From contig JAODTK010002688.1 of the NCBI GenBank assembly GCA_026419785.1, forward strand, positions 62,001 to 126,000: a stretch of DNA of 64,000 nucleotides. Direction: 5' to 3'. Shown here piece after piece: positions 1-11,847 of the stretch (positions within the stretch are counted from its first letter, which is position 1; each line of letters starts with the position of its first letter). A model generated the notes under the pieces. That model did not search any database. It worked only from the letters and a program-made list of their open reading frames with translations, and was not told the DNA's origin. This DNA comes from Sclerodactyla briareus. Its lineage: Eukaryota > Echinodermata > Holothuroidea > Dendrochirotida > Sclerodactylidae. The position numbers were made by a program, and so were the translations under genes.

Positions 1-888
1 ATAAACTGTGGTCAAAAATACTATTTTCGTCAAGGGGGCATGCTGATGTTTGCCTGTCGGGGGCCTAATATGGCCCCCACCCCCTCACGCAAACCCCAAC
101 GTTGCCCCTGGTGGATACGGCATGTTGTCTTGTCTAAATGTTCCAAAACTGACCAAGCAATTACTTTTTGAGCGTGTCATTAAATGACTGGCAGGTCCCT
201 CAAATATTAGGGGATACCCCCCTTCCCCCCAAAGGGCCTCCCCGTCCATCTCGCACTTTTCAATGGGTAGAGGATGAGTTAGCTCGGGTCTGGTATACTA
301 GATCATATTGATTAGGACTACCTTATGAATGTCATTGCTGGTTTATTCTCATCACCACCACTCCAGCATTTTGGCAGGACATCTTCGAATACTGTTTGTG
401 AATGACGGTAAAGTAACTGTTATCAAATATTTAAGCATTTAAGCAAGCCATCTCCATTGGTGAACGTCAGTACAGACATTTATAATTAAATGAGGCCCAG
501 TATACCACTGACGTAGACCTACACCTTCCCACACTTTAATAGATCTTCTATTTTGGCGTTGTCCATTCCATGGAGGCTGCCATTTTGTCAAGTCATATGA
601 CTAGAATCGCTAGACGATAATCAGCTGATTCAAGTATGACTCTCTGATCGGTCCAAAAGCCCATACAACCTCAGACACATGTGGCCAAATAATTGATTTT
701 GAATTATTGGACACAAGTTGTGTCCACGGTTGTGCAACTGTGTCCTCTTGTAAATCCTCATGTTTTTGCTCTTACCACTGTCAACATTTGCGGACACAAG
801 GCGTCGCGGACACATGTTGACAGTGTACACCGGCCTTTATTGTGCACATATACTGATCTTTGACCTTGGAATTCCTGAACACCCCATA
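1..888. other. Sequence beyond the minisatellite; no gene recognised
   Basis: Expected place for the TDRD3 C-terminal exon (a basic Arg/Gly/Gln-rich tail in the family), but neither strand shows a convincing match. Short G- and C-rich runs near 40-100 and 215-245; otherwise unremarkable AT-rich sequence. Confidence 0.5.
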
Positions 889-2806
889 GGTCATAAGTGA
901 CCATGTCTTAACCCATTACTGGTTAAGGAGGGTCAGGATGTCATGTGGACCATGTCTTACCATTGCTGGTTAGGAAGGGCAGGACGTCACATGACCATGT
1001 CTTACCCATTGCTGGTAGGGAGGGTCAGGATGTCATGTGACCAGGTCTTACCCATTGCTGGTTTAGGGGAGGGTCAGAATGTCATGTGACCATGTCTTAA
1101 CCATTGCTGGTTAGGGAGGGTCAGGAGGTCATGTGACCAGGTCTTACCCATTGCTGGTTAGGTAGGGGCAGGATGTCATGTGACCATGTCTTACCAATTA
1201 CTGGTTAGGGAGGTTCAGGATGTCATGGGACCATGTCTTACCCATTGCTGGTTAGGGAGGGGCAGGATGTCATGTGACATGTCTTACCCATTGGCTGGTT
1301 AGGGAGGGGCAGGATGTCATGTTACCATGTCTTACCCATTGTGGTTAGGGAGGGGCAGGATGTCATGTGACCATGTCTTACCCATTGCTGGTTGGGTAGG
1401 GGCAGGAGGTCATGTGACCATGTCTTACCCATTACTGGTTAGGGAGGGTCAGGATGTCATTTGACCATGTCTTACCCATTGCTGGTTAGGGAGGGTCAGG
1501 ATGTCATGGGACCATGTCTTACCCATGGCTGGTTAGGGAGGGGCAGGATGTCAGGTGACCATGTCTTAACCCATTACTGGTTAGGGAGAGGCAGGATGTC
1601 ATGTGGACCATGTCTTACCCATTGCTGGTTAGGGTATAGGGGGTGAGAGGGTCAGAATGTCATGTGACCATGTCTTACCCATTGCTGGTTAGGGAGAGGC
1701 AGGATGTCATGTGACCAGTCTTACCCATTACTGGTTAGGTAGGGGCAGGATGTCATGTGACCATGTCCCTCACATGCAATCTCAACCAATTTACTGTTAG
1801 GGAGGGTCAGGATGTCATGTGACCATGTCTTACCCATTGGCTGGTTAGGGAGGGGCAGGATGTCATGTGACCATGGCTTACCCATTGCTGGTTAGTGAGG
1901 GTTAGGATGTCATGTGACCATGTCTTACTCATTGCTGGTTAGGGAGGGGCAGGATGTCATGTGACCATGTCTTACCATTGCTGGTTAGGAGGGTCAGGAT
2001 GTCATGTGACCTGTCTTACCCATTGCTGTTTAGGGTAGGGAGGGTCAGGATGTCATGTGACCATGTCTTAACCCATGCTGGTTAGGGTAGGGAGGGTCAG
2101 GAGTCATGTGACCATGTCTTACCCCTTGCTGGTTAGGGTAGAGAGGGTCAGAATGTCATGTGACCATGTCTTACCAATTACTGGTTAGGTAGGGGCAGGA
2201 TGTCATGTGACCATGTCTTACCAATTACTGGTTAGGGAGGATCAGGATTTCATGTGACCATGTCTTACCCCTTGCTGGTTAGGGAGGGGCAGGATGTCAT
2301 GTGACCATGTCTTACCCATTACTGGTTAGGGAGGGTCAGGATGTCATGTGACCATGTCTTACCCATTACTGTTAGGGAGGGTCAGGATGTCATGTGACAT
2401 GTCTTACCCATTGCTGGTTAGGGAGGGTCAGGAGGTCATGTGACCTGTCTTACCCATTACTGGTTAGGGAGGATCAGGATGTCATGGACCATGTCTTACC
2501 CCTTGCTGGTTAGGGAGGGTCAGGATGTCATGTGACCATGTCTTAACCATTGCTGGTTGGGAGGTCAGGATTTCATGTGACCATGTCTTACCAATTACTG
2601 GTTAGGGAGGATCAAGATGTCAAGTGACCATGTCTTACCCATACTGGTTAGGGAGGGGCAGGATGTCATGTGACATGTCTTACCCATTGCTGGTAGGTAG
2701 GGTCAGGATGTCATGGGACCATGTCTTACCATGTGGTTAGGGAGAGGCAGGATGTCATGTGACCATGTCTACCATTGCTGGTTAGGGAGAGGCAGGATGT
2801 CCGAGG
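889..2806. repeat. 47-bp minisatellite derived from the TDRD3 Tudor exon/intron junction
   Basis: About 40 head-to-tail units of roughly 47 bp, with point changes and one- or two-base indels. On the minus strand each unit begins GACATCCTGCC, continues CTCCCTAACCAGCAATGG and then GTAAGACATGGTCACAT. The first part equals the last codons of the Tudor exon and the second equals its intron start, so nearly every unit carries a 5' splice-site-like ATGG|GTAAGA. The array begins inside the exon and extends 1.9 kb into the intron. Confidence 0.95.
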
Positions 2807-2891
2807 TGAGTATCTCTTCCTGGTTCCCGTACTCTATGAAGTGAACCACGAGGATTGCCCGGTAGGGTGGATGGCAGTGATGGTCGCATGG
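2762..2891 (-). CDS. TDRD3: TDRD3 second Tudor exon
   Basis: After acceptor TTTTTATTTCTAG the exon reads ATITAIHPTG, then VVHFIEYGNQEEILTSDIL. This is the heart of a Tudor domain: vertebrate TDRD3 has A-V-V-K-F-I-D-Y-G-N-Y-E-E-V-L-L-S-N-I. Conserved F, Y, G and N are present, and the aromatic-cage Tyr of Y-G-N is kept. The exon continues as PLPNQQW and reaches a degraded donor (consensus ATGG|GTAAGA in neighbouring copies). The sequence from G-A-C-A-T-C-C onward is the first unit of the adjacent minisatellite. Confidence 0.93.
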
Positions 2892-3511
2892 CTAGAAATA
2901 AAAACAAAAAAAATTACAGATCACTACTGGGATATCAGTCTTTGCGATCTTGTAAATTAGGCTGCAGTAAGTGTAGTCTAAACAGGACAAGGGAATAACT
3001 CTGTAAAAAAAATCATAAAAAACAGAGCATGTGAGTTAGGATAGTATGTGTGCTAAGCTCATCATTCCAAGTCCATTTAGCTAACACTAACAGTCTATTA
3101 TTCAAGGAATTTATGATTAATTTGATAATGGTAATTCAAGTCGCATCACATGGTTCTGGGCAATACCGTAAATTAATCCACTTCAAGCAAAATCACTTTG
3201 TAAGCATGAATTATTCAGTTCTAACCCAACTTACTCGTCCTATATTAGATAAAAGGCGGAAACCTACCTAATTTTTATGGATACAAATTTTGTGGGCTAG
3301 CGTCATTCTCATATACTGCCCTCTATTGGTGAAATAACTGGAAGTTGATTGATGCATCAACTTGTTTATCACACATATATGTTATTACGCCTACACCGTC
3401 TTCAAAGAAACACGTATTACAAAACAGGCCCACGCCCACCTCTCTCCGACCTAGACCCCTACAGGAGAAATGCAGCCTCCTGGAGTCCAACTTTAGGGAA
3501 ATCGAACTTAC

Positions 3512-4390
3512 CCCACCGTCCTCCAGTATTTGGCCACGCACATGTCCCTATGGTCCACCTGGTACCATGTTGTTGGGGTTTCCCCCCTCATATACGGGAC
3601 TCGGCTGGGGCCGCTGCTGCAGACGGTAGGTTCCTGGTCCACCATCGACGGTTTAAACTGTGCCCGGTCTCCTGCGGTCCCTCTGAGTGCGTGCCAAGTT
3701 CTTTGCGGCCCATTGCTCCTCTGGAATCGCTCCTGGGGGCCCTTCCTCTTTGGGCCGCCTGTCTCTCTGTGTTGTCATCCTCTTGCCGACCTCCTCCCTA
3801 TCTCTTCTTCATTCGCCTCGCTTGCCTGGGGGCCACTCCGTTTGTTCTCAGTCTCCTGGAGTTTCTGGACGGGGGGGACAGTGTACTGAGCATCCTCTCA
3901 TTGTATTTTGGGGTGGGCCTTTGTCCTGGCCTGGGACGACCAGCTCTCTTAATTCTGTGGACGGCCTTCATTTGAACGGCCATCGTTCTCCTCTGAAATG
4001 GCCTTACTACATCTGTTCTCCACGACGTCATACTGCGCCCTGCGGTTTTTCACCATGCCGCCACGACTGCGGACTGTCCGCCGTCGTCATATTCGACCCC
4101 ACAGTCGACTGCGCCGCCCCAGAGGTCCATTCGGCCTCCCGGTCTATCGTTCTGTCCCTCGCGGGGTCTATGTCCTCTACGGTTATTTCGTACTCGGGCG
4201 ACCGTGAAGGAGGCCAGTCCCTGGTACCCCGATCCTCCTCCCGTGCATTCCTGTCATTCGTCCCTCGGGGACCCAGGAGTGGGACAAATTGATTCCGGCA
4301 TCTATCACACGAGGGGAGGTTGTTCCTTCGCATAGTCTCTCGACCTTGATTGCCACGCCAGTTCGTGAGGGCAAACAGAGGAAGAAGTTT
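3512..4390 (-). CDS. TDRD3: TDRD3 long linker exon ending in the first half of the Tudor domain
   Basis: A GC-rich block with open frames on several strands. On the minus strand the start after acceptor CCCCCCGTCTTAG is charged and low in complexity (for example RNAREEDRGTRDWPPSRSPE), as expected for the disordered TDRD3 middle region. The 3' end reads YQVDHRDMCVAKYW, and one base later E-D-G, ending at donor G|GTAAGT at 3511. The family sequence there is W-K-P-G-D-E-C-F-A-L-Y-W-E-D, the first Tudor strand with its aromatic residue. The internal frame shifts several times. The plus-strand open frames over the same block are antisense shadows. Confidence 0.85.
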
Positions 4391-7194
4391 CTAAGACGGG
4401 GGGAATGAGTGAGTGAGAATGAAGTCAACACAGAGGAATGTGATGTACGTTTCCATCTATGATTCATTCTACTAGTGGCAAGTGACAAGATGGACAACCT
4501 GCACGCTGAAAGCAGAAAGCCAAGAGGTTCAATGATTGCCTCAACTATCTGATACTGAGAACAGTCAATTTCATGTCACTTAGGAACTCGGCATATTGCA
4601 AATGAGCATGATCCATCCAGGGGGGTAAGTCTTTGTTCCCCAGAAATCCAAGTCTCCCCACAAAGTAGATGTTTACACTTCCCACCCCACAACATTTACC
4701 TCCATTTACCCAAAAGAGCAACAGGGTCTGTACTCCCCATGAAAACCCGCTTTGCAAAACCAGATAGCAGCTGATCAGACCCAAACATTCAGGAATTCAT
4801 TACCCAAAATGATGCAGGTCCACCCTACACCCAAAATAATCGGGTTCTTTAGACCACCACGCAGCCATGCGGCCGACTTTCAGCTGGATTGCACAGAGCA
4901 CTTAACATATTCACAAGGTTGACCTAAACTACAAACGATGGGGTTCATGTACTAATCATGGGGGACCATGCATATCACTAGTATGATGCTCACACATCAT
5001 CCTCTGGGGGGATTGAGTTTATCATGTTTACGAGGGGAAAATGCCAAAATTTTGAATTTTGCCCATTTTTTCTCACAGATCACCATACACCAAAAACATG
5101 TATGAGCTTCATCAATCCAAATGGGGTTGAGCTATAGAGTTCACGATCCAAAGCATCACATACACATGCACTATACACTGTCATGACTGAATAGATTCCT
5201 TTAGGAAAGACTTATCAAGGGATCAACCAGTTAATGCTCCTGTGCTAGAAAACCAGTCCAATTTTTCTAATTAACATACTCCAACTCCTCTATTCACATG
5301 TGTTATGACGCTTGCAGGCTGGGGTGTTATAAGTCAGATTTCATCAGTTAAAACAATGCCAGTTTTCCCATACTTGCCCCCCCCCCCCCAAAAGGAATAT
5401 TCCTCCCCAGCCCTGCACCCATTTTCCTGAGGTAATCAAACAAGGTAGGGTTCTTCGCCCTCCTTACAATTAGGGTGCGGGATGGGTGGTGGGTGGCGGT
5501 GGGGGGGGTATGGGGGTCGGGGTTTGGTGGTGTGGGTTGCGCTGTACCTATATTTTTTGGAAACCGGTTATTACCGATTGCCTAAAATAAGCTAGCAATC
5601 ATATATTAAACTGGCATACTAGTAGCTCACTGTATGGGACTTCTATTTTCACAATCCCTTATTTGTATTACATCCTCTTTTCTTAGTCAAAAGGATTGCC
5701 CCCTAAAAATTTTTGTATAATAAATGGTGGTATGTTCTCGTTGTGTATCGATAGTTGAACAGAATTTATGACAACGTACCCTATGGCAACAGCACATGCA
5801 TTGCGCCCACCAGGTCATGTGTTACGCGGCAGAATTACATGTATTACATTCTTCCATACGCAATATGTATGCCAGCCGGCCCAGGCAAACAGGTCGCTAC
5901 TGGCATTGCCAGTAGGCCCTAAGGTAACTGTGATAATTTTAGCAAAAATGAGCAAGGCACAGTCTAAAAATCATGCCCTAAATGCCATCAAGATCTGCGC
6001 TAAACCTTTATGTATAATTATTTTTCCACCAATGGCCAAGAATTACATTAATTCATCATAGAATTGTGGGCCACGCGAAAATACATTGCAGTATCGTGGA
6101 TCGAAGTGGATCGACGATCGCTAATATTCCAGTCCTTAACTCACAGAGTGAGTTAGAAAACTCCATGATTGTGTACGATAAAAAGGTTGCTGTCGGCGGC
6201 CTGTACCAAATCAATAGGTGTGGCCGATCGGGAGTTTAGTTGTGTAACGCACTGTTACATTATCAGTGGGAAGGCATTGTCAGAATGCTGTGAACAGTAA
6301 GTACGGTGATGACCACGTTGTTCCAAACGGGGATATGTCTTGAAACTAGTGCAACAGATGGGCGAGTAAAGCAGCAAAACATATAGCTTGCAGCAGTTTA
6401 TTATTACGCTACCAAGAAGCGTGATGTCCGGTGGGCGGCAGGGTATAGTCGGCCAAATAATGGAAGTAAACAGCTCGCAACACAAGTGGCGCAGTTTTAT
6501 AATTTTCAACAGAGGGTTGCGGATTGAGCTGCGATGTAGGCGGGGCTTGGATCGGCGAAAATACATTAATTGGAATTTAGTACCTGTGTTTGGTAGCCAA
6601 TACCGGTAATTGTTTAGCCAGACCAGTATACCAGTACTAGTAACTGATTGCAGTGACCGCCGGGGGTTGCGAGACCCGGTACTAGAAAATACGGGTATAC
6701 CGCGGCAACCCTACATAGAATAGTTCTTGCAAGCTCTTCCCCATTAACACCGTTGAGTCCATGTGGGTAGATCCATCGGTGAATGCTACTGGAACCAAGA
6801 TGTTTGTGGATATCAGTTCCGGAGTGGGGCATGGTATAGTCTTTCCTCTAGGTAGAAAAATTGGAATCAGCTGTAGGTCTCCAATTTTGATCATCGCGCC
6901 TGTTATTTCTGGCTGCTGGTGCATCCGGCTGTGATGAGTACCTGTGTTCACACTGGGGAAATGAACTGCAATCCATGCTGATCATCTGGCCGGCCCTAGC
7001 TTCTTACCTTTCCGGGGTGTTCTCGGGCTAGCTCCAGGAGATAAGCAACTCAAAGGTATTCTCCCCCTGTCACGCTATTGGGAAAATATTGTCCCTCATG
7101 TCCTGCCATAAAACAAAAGGAGACAACCTTGATGCTCAAGAGCCCAGGAGTAACTCTCCAAGTCCTTCCCACCCTTGTAGCCCCACTCTCTCAC
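4391..7194. other. TDRD3 intron between the long linker exon and the RGG exon
   Basis: No exon seen. Holds a copy of the 'gacct…caatgggg…catcatgggggacc' repeat near 4920-5130, a C/A run at 5379-5392, a G/T-rich stretch at 5465-5545 and unique AT-rich sequence. Confidence 0.5.
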
Positions 7195-7595
7195 CGTTTT
7201 GACGGGGTTGGTCTTGGCAAGATTTGGACTCCAGGAAGTCAAAGAGTGTTGGTCCCCCTGAGGGTTGAGCAGAGGATTCCTCTCTTCATCTTCACTCCAC
7301 ACCTCCGTCTCCTGTTGTCTGACCCCGATCACGCCCCCCTCTTCCACTTAAAGATCCTCCCCCCAGGTTCTGGGAAGTCCGAGCCTCGGCCACCTCTCGG
7401 CTGTCGAAGCGCCCTCCGGTTGTCAAAGCCGCCTCTCCGGCTGTCGAAACCACCTCTCCGGCTGTCGAAACCACCTCCCCGGCTGTCGAAACCACTCTCC
7501 GGCTGTCAATAGACGCTCTGGAGTCAACAATTCTGCCACCAACTCTGTCTCTGCCGTGATAGGCATCATCATCTCTTGACATGGACTCATGTCTT
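7195..7595 (-). CDS. TDRD3: TDRD3 exon: RGG-type repeats, SEDEE and TLFDFLESK
   Basis: Acceptor TTTCTGCCTCCTCAG; donor AAC|G-GTGAGA near 7194. The frame starts SRDDDAYHGRDRVGG, passes through tandem seven-residue repeats (FDSRRGG, four to five copies, 21-bp DNA period), then GGRGSDFPEPGG, an acidic SEDEER, and SGGPTLFDFLESKS. Vertebrate TDRD3 has a short R-G-R-G-K-G-R-G-R block, then SEDEE and STLFDFLESK in the same order. The Arg/Gly repeats are thus longer here; Arg-Gly stretches in the family bind RNA and are methylation targets. At least three frame changes are needed. Confidence 0.9.
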
Positions 7596-7889
7596 CTGAG
7601 GAGGCAGAAACAACATCAAATTAGACAAGAAACCAGAAAGTCAAAAGGCTTAGTGATTCCTTTACCGTTCTGACAAACTATGCCAGTCAAAAGGACAATG
7701 GCAAAATGTACCAGCTCATGATGGCAAACATATGACATGCCTTGCAAAATCTCCCATTTTTCACAAGAAATGTACTATCTTGATCAGCAAAGGGTTCTTG
7801 ATAAGAAGCCACACACCTAATTCAACTGGATCAGACCAAGAGACTATTGCAGTTTACAAGGAGTTTTGCTGGCCGGCAGTGACCTGTAC

Positions 7890-8880
7890 CTGACCACAAC
7901 CAATTAGGGTTCATGGACCATCATGGAGCTCCATAGCAGTATGAGCTCTCATCCCTAAAGGTCAGGTAATGATATGTTTTCACTCCCCAGAATGGAGAAA
8001 TATCGTAATTTCACAAATTTCACATTTGCGAAGAAATTACCCCCCCGACCGAAACCAAAAACAATAGAAGTCGTACTCTCCATAAGAGAAAGCTACACAC
8101 CAAATTCCAACCTGATTCAGACCAACCCATTCTGGGTTACCGTTGGTTGTTTTGTTACCGTTTGTTGTGTACAAGCCATTTCAGACTTGGATTCTCTGTT
8201 GAACATAAGATGACCTTTGACCTGACCCAAAAACAATAAGTTCAGTAACTCATTCAGAGGAAGTCACACACCAGGTTGAGCCCATCATCCAGGTGGCGTT
8301 GTGTTGTCGTGTAAAAGCAAAATTGGGCCAAATTTTGATGTTTTTTCACAAAGTTCGTTTTTTTACTGAAATCACCCCGACCTAAACCAAAAAAACAATA
8401 GGGTTTCCTGACCACACTTCATAGGAAAGCCTACACACAACAGTCACCTAAACACAAACCTACCATTCTGAACTGTTTGTGTTTACAAGCATTTTAAAAC
8501 TTTGACCTCCATTATACCTTTGAACTGATCCCAAAATGATAGGGGTTATGTACTCATCATGGGGGAGCTCACATACTAAGTCTGAGCCTTCATCCATCAA
8601 GGTGGGGTCAAATCATTTTGTTTACAAGTCAATTGGACCACCAAATAAAATTTTCACAAATGTTCTATTTTTTGACCAAATTCACCCCGGACCTAAACTA
8701 AATACAATAGGGTCCTGTACTCTCCATAAGAAAGCTACACTCCAAATTTCCACCGATCAGACCCCAAAAAAAAAAAACCATCTGGAGATCGTGGTGCACA
8801 AGAATTTTCATCATGGGGAACTCACATACCAAGTTTCAGCTTCATCTAAAAAGATGCCGAGGCCCACCCCATAGACTTAC
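7890..8880. repeat. Tandem repeat, period about 320 bp, in a TDRD3 intron
   Basis: Three diverged copies share the anchors ACC(C/T)AAACCAAAAACAATAG (near 8048, 8380 and 8692), TACTCTCCATAAG-AAAGCTACAC and ATTTTCACAAATTT-like stretches. Related sequence with 'CATCATGGGGG…CTCACATAC' also occurs at 4920-5130. It belongs to a family with the wording 'gacctttgacctgaccc', which I believe is common in marine invertebrate genomes. Confidence 0.7.
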
Positions 8881-9362
8881 AGTTTAATAGGAGTGATGCA
8901 CACTAACCCTGACACAAAATGACAGGGAGTGGTAGAACACGAAAATGAGATTATTCTTTTATGTTCTGTGAAAAGTTTTTATTGAGATTGCAATTATTGT
9001 TCATTCATTACAGAGTCTTGGTAAGTTTTGCTTTTATCTCTGCTGTATTAGCAGCAAGTTTCCTGTATTCTCCCTGTGACATCACAGGAGGGATTTCCTT
9101 CCTGATTCACACACGTTATAATCGAACCTTGGTCAAACTGTTTGAGTCCATTGTTATATAAAAGCCCCTAGAGAGTAACAAAAAGGTCAAGGCACCTCAT
9201 ATGACGATGTGGCTTCTATGTCACATTTTTTAAAACCCTACTCCTGGGACTGAAAATCAGGACGAGACAGCATGTATCTATGGTGGAAATGACAGCGGAC
9301 AATCCAAAGGGGGCGAACAACGCAGAACACGGATGATTCAATGGGATATTTTCATTGTGTGA

Positions 9363-9951
9363 AGCCCCCCTTTACACTTGCACAAATTTAAGTCCCGCAT
9401 TGCTCCGCACTGTGGCGTGACAGTTCGTAACAGTATGCATATCCCAACAAGACACGCACTGTCACGAAATGGTTACGCCATGTTCGCACTGCCACTACGT
9501 AGTAATTTTAAGCCATTGGTAGCCATTTTGTTCTTGTCGACCATCGCCCTCGATCATACATTGCGCATGCGTATTTTATCCAACCTCGCCATCAAAACCT
9601 GTGCGGGAACTATGCGCAGCCGATGCGGGAAGACTGCTTGTAGAAGACTATTTGTAAAGTAAGTCATGAACTAGTCGTGACCTGCGTACCACTGGTTTGA
9701 CGGGCACAGCATTGGCAACAGCTGCCGCCACGACTAGTTGCGAATAGTTTGCGCATAGCTCACAACAAATTCTCTGAACTTTTGTTGTGGCAAAATTCCA
9801 AACATTTTGAAAATGTTGTCACACACTTTGCGCATGGCCTGCATTCCCCGCACAAACGCTGCCACAAACAGTTCCCGCATTGGCGCAAACTGGTACGAAC
9901 GAATGCGCAAGCTATGCGGAGACCCCGATGCGGGCAAGTGTAAAGGGGGCT
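9363..9951. mobile_element. 589-bp non-autonomous TIR element in a TDRD3 intron
   Basis: The left end starts AGCCCCCCTTTACACTTGC and the right end is its complement, GCAAGTGTAAAGGGGGCT. Inside, looser inverted similarity continues (CCCGCATTG… against …CGATGCGGG). No transposase frame fits. No clean target-site duplication is visible, so the superfamily is unknown. It inserted between the UBA exon and the RGG exon. Confidence 0.8.
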
Positions 9952-9976
9952 AAAGAGAGGTTATAGATGAACCTAC

Positions 9977-10110
9977 CAACTGCACCAGTCAGCAGGGTCT
10001 CCACAGCAGAGTCAACGTGTCCGTTGTTCCTCTTGCGGGAGATGAGGCCCTCCCGGGGAAAGCCCATGCTGGTCAACTTTTGCACATCCCTTTCGTCTGG
10101 CTTGTTTCCC
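9977..10110 (-). CDS. TDRD3: TDRD3 UBA-domain exon
   Basis: The acceptor (TTTTTCTCCCATTTTGAAG) and donor (GTTG|GTAGGT) are strong, and the 134-bp exon is in one frame: NKPDERDVQKLTSMGFPRE, then RKRNNGHVDSAVETLLTGAV. This is a typical UBA fold: the M-G-F loop of helix 1 and the …A-V-E-x-L-L helix 3. It aligns with TDRD3 E-K-A-L-K-H-I-T-E-M-G-F and N-N-L-E-A-A-L-N-V-L-L-T. It is the cleanest exon of the gene. The family role is binding ubiquitin or a ubiquitin-like partner. Confidence 0.95.
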
Positions 10111-10787
10111 CTTCAAAATGGGAGAAAAATAAGCCACAGTGTCAATGAGGTGCAACTGTAATAAATGGGTAACCAGTTAGGTAATTGTTTTGCACAGGTC
10201 AAAAAAATTACATTCACTCTAATGAAGGATTCAATGATAACTGACATAGTTACCATGAAGTCAAGTACCAAATTGTGTGTAACGATTACACTCCTCAAGA
10301 TAAAAACCCCAGAATGACAGCTGGCTTAATATCCAAAAACAAAACTCTAGAGGCTGGGAAGAGTAGACCATTTCTAAAAATAGTATGGGAGTGATAGAAA
10401 CAGTCAACTAATAAATGACCAAGTGTGGTATCGCAGTTGCAGGAAAACAGAGGTTCTTGATGACCCCCCATTAGCCAGCCAGATAGCTATGGGCAAGGTA
10501 AGAGGCTGGGTCACATACAAAAGTCAATAGTAGGCAGGCTAGGGCCATGTGTAGAGTCATATATAGCAACAATTGAAGCCTAAACATTGCAAAGAGCACT
10601 CAGGCGATGAGCAGCAATGGGTGAGAGAAAAAAATCTTCAACTCTCCAGGATACTGCTAGAAATACACAAATGAAGCATGAACTCGGCTCTAATATTGGA
10701 CAAATAATATTGGTTCACAGATTCATGGACCCGTTCTGGTCGGTGGAATCTAGAGTCATTGCATCCTCTAAGTAAACTTGACATCAC

Positions 10788-11056
10788 TGCTGATGAGAAC
10801 AGATCCCTGTAGATCCCCTGAGATGGTTTTGGTTTGCTCGTCGTCGGTGCCACTTGACCTTTGCCCCTCATTCCTCTCCTCCTGTTGCCGGCGGTGCTCG
10901 TTCAGGCGCTCATGTTCGAGGGTACTGCCTTGCCGCCGCCAAACTTCTTGCTCTGGTGCTTCCCTGCTCCCTGAATGGCTGCCTTCCTCTGCTCCTCGAA
11001 GGCCTTGTCAGACTCGGTCATGTCCTTCTGGTTCGTCTCGAGGGATTTCTTGCCAC
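10788..11056 (-). CDS. TDRD3: TDRD3 exon with EEQR..AAI and FGGG motifs
   Basis: After an acceptor ending TATGACAG the frame reads GGKKSLETNQKDM, then ESDKAFEEQRKAAIQ, then KHQSKKFGGGKAVPSN. The vertebrate counterpart is NDEFEKQRTAAIAE…TKTFGGGGGGARSN. A frame change leads to LNEHRRQQEERNEG and finally QGIYRDLF, matching the family E-G-V-Y-R-E-L just before the UBA domain. The donor is uncertain; GTGATG after 10788 is the best candidate. The region is charged and probably helical, joining the OB-fold to the UBA domain. Confidence 0.92.
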
Positions 11057-11099
11057 CTGTCATAGGATGATAGGTAGGTAAAGAAAAGTTTACAGTCAC

Positions 11100-11230
11100 A
11101 ACAATACAAGCATGTTATATGGTTGTCTTTTGAGGTTCCAGTGGGCCTCCCTTTCAGTCACCTCTTACGACAGTCACAGAATATCTTGGCTATATTCTAC
11201 CGCCACCAGGGAACCTATAGGAAACGTGAG
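11100..11230. repeat. Possible dispersed repeat with the 'cctcttacgaca' motif
   Basis: The segment TCAGTCACCTCTTACGACAG followed by ATTCTACCGCCACCAGGG resembles a short interspersed sequence that I recall from several invertebrate genomes. Only one copy is in the window, so the call rests on memory of the motif. Confidence 0.3.
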
Positions 11231-11847
11231 ATCAGATCAACCCTGGCAAACTCTGGATAATTGGAGACATTGCTCAAGTGTGTGCCTGTTCCACATACTC
11301 AACCTACTTATATTGGACCGCGAACCCTCCATGTTTTGGTGTACAGTTTTAGGCTATTCTAGCTTACCGTATTCCTCCACTAAGCGCTGATCTCCCGTAA
11401 GCGCCAACGCACTTTTTTGCAATGTAGGTCGCTACAAATCTAGTCAAGTGAGTTAGGCCTGGGATAGGCCAACAATACAGTTGAAGTGTGGAGTTAACTA
11501 TGCTAGAAATCTAAGAGTAAATCAATTACAAAAAAAAGTACAACCCTGAAATGAATAGTGGACAGATGGTGGGCCTCCACATGTGGTGTTGCATCAAAAC
11601 CTGAAATAATTATGTGATGCAACTCGATCACAACACTTTTAAAACACGTAATTTGTGAATGACACATGGCAGAGCAAAACTTGATGTGAAATGAATACCC
11701 TGATCACTGGCGCTAAGTGTTTCCACAAATGATTTTGTAAATTTCACAACTTCAGATGCGAACGATGACCCATAATAGAACATTGAAACAAACAACTACA
11801 AAACAGTAGTCACATAAATGTGGGTCAATGTCAAAGTGTCTCCATAT

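Noticed and set aside
1461..1646. Repetitive 61-residue open frame
   Set aside because: Lies wholly in the minisatellite; arises from the repeat on the plus strand.
3349..4292. Long overlapping plus-strand open frames in a GC-rich block
   Set aside because: They are antisense to the TDRD3 long linker/Tudor exon, whose minus-strand 3' end matches a Tudor domain and has a good donor.
7890..8880. Tandem repeat considered as a CRISPR-like array
   Set aside because: Units are about 320 bp and diverged throughout, with no short identical repeats and unique spacers, in an animal intron.
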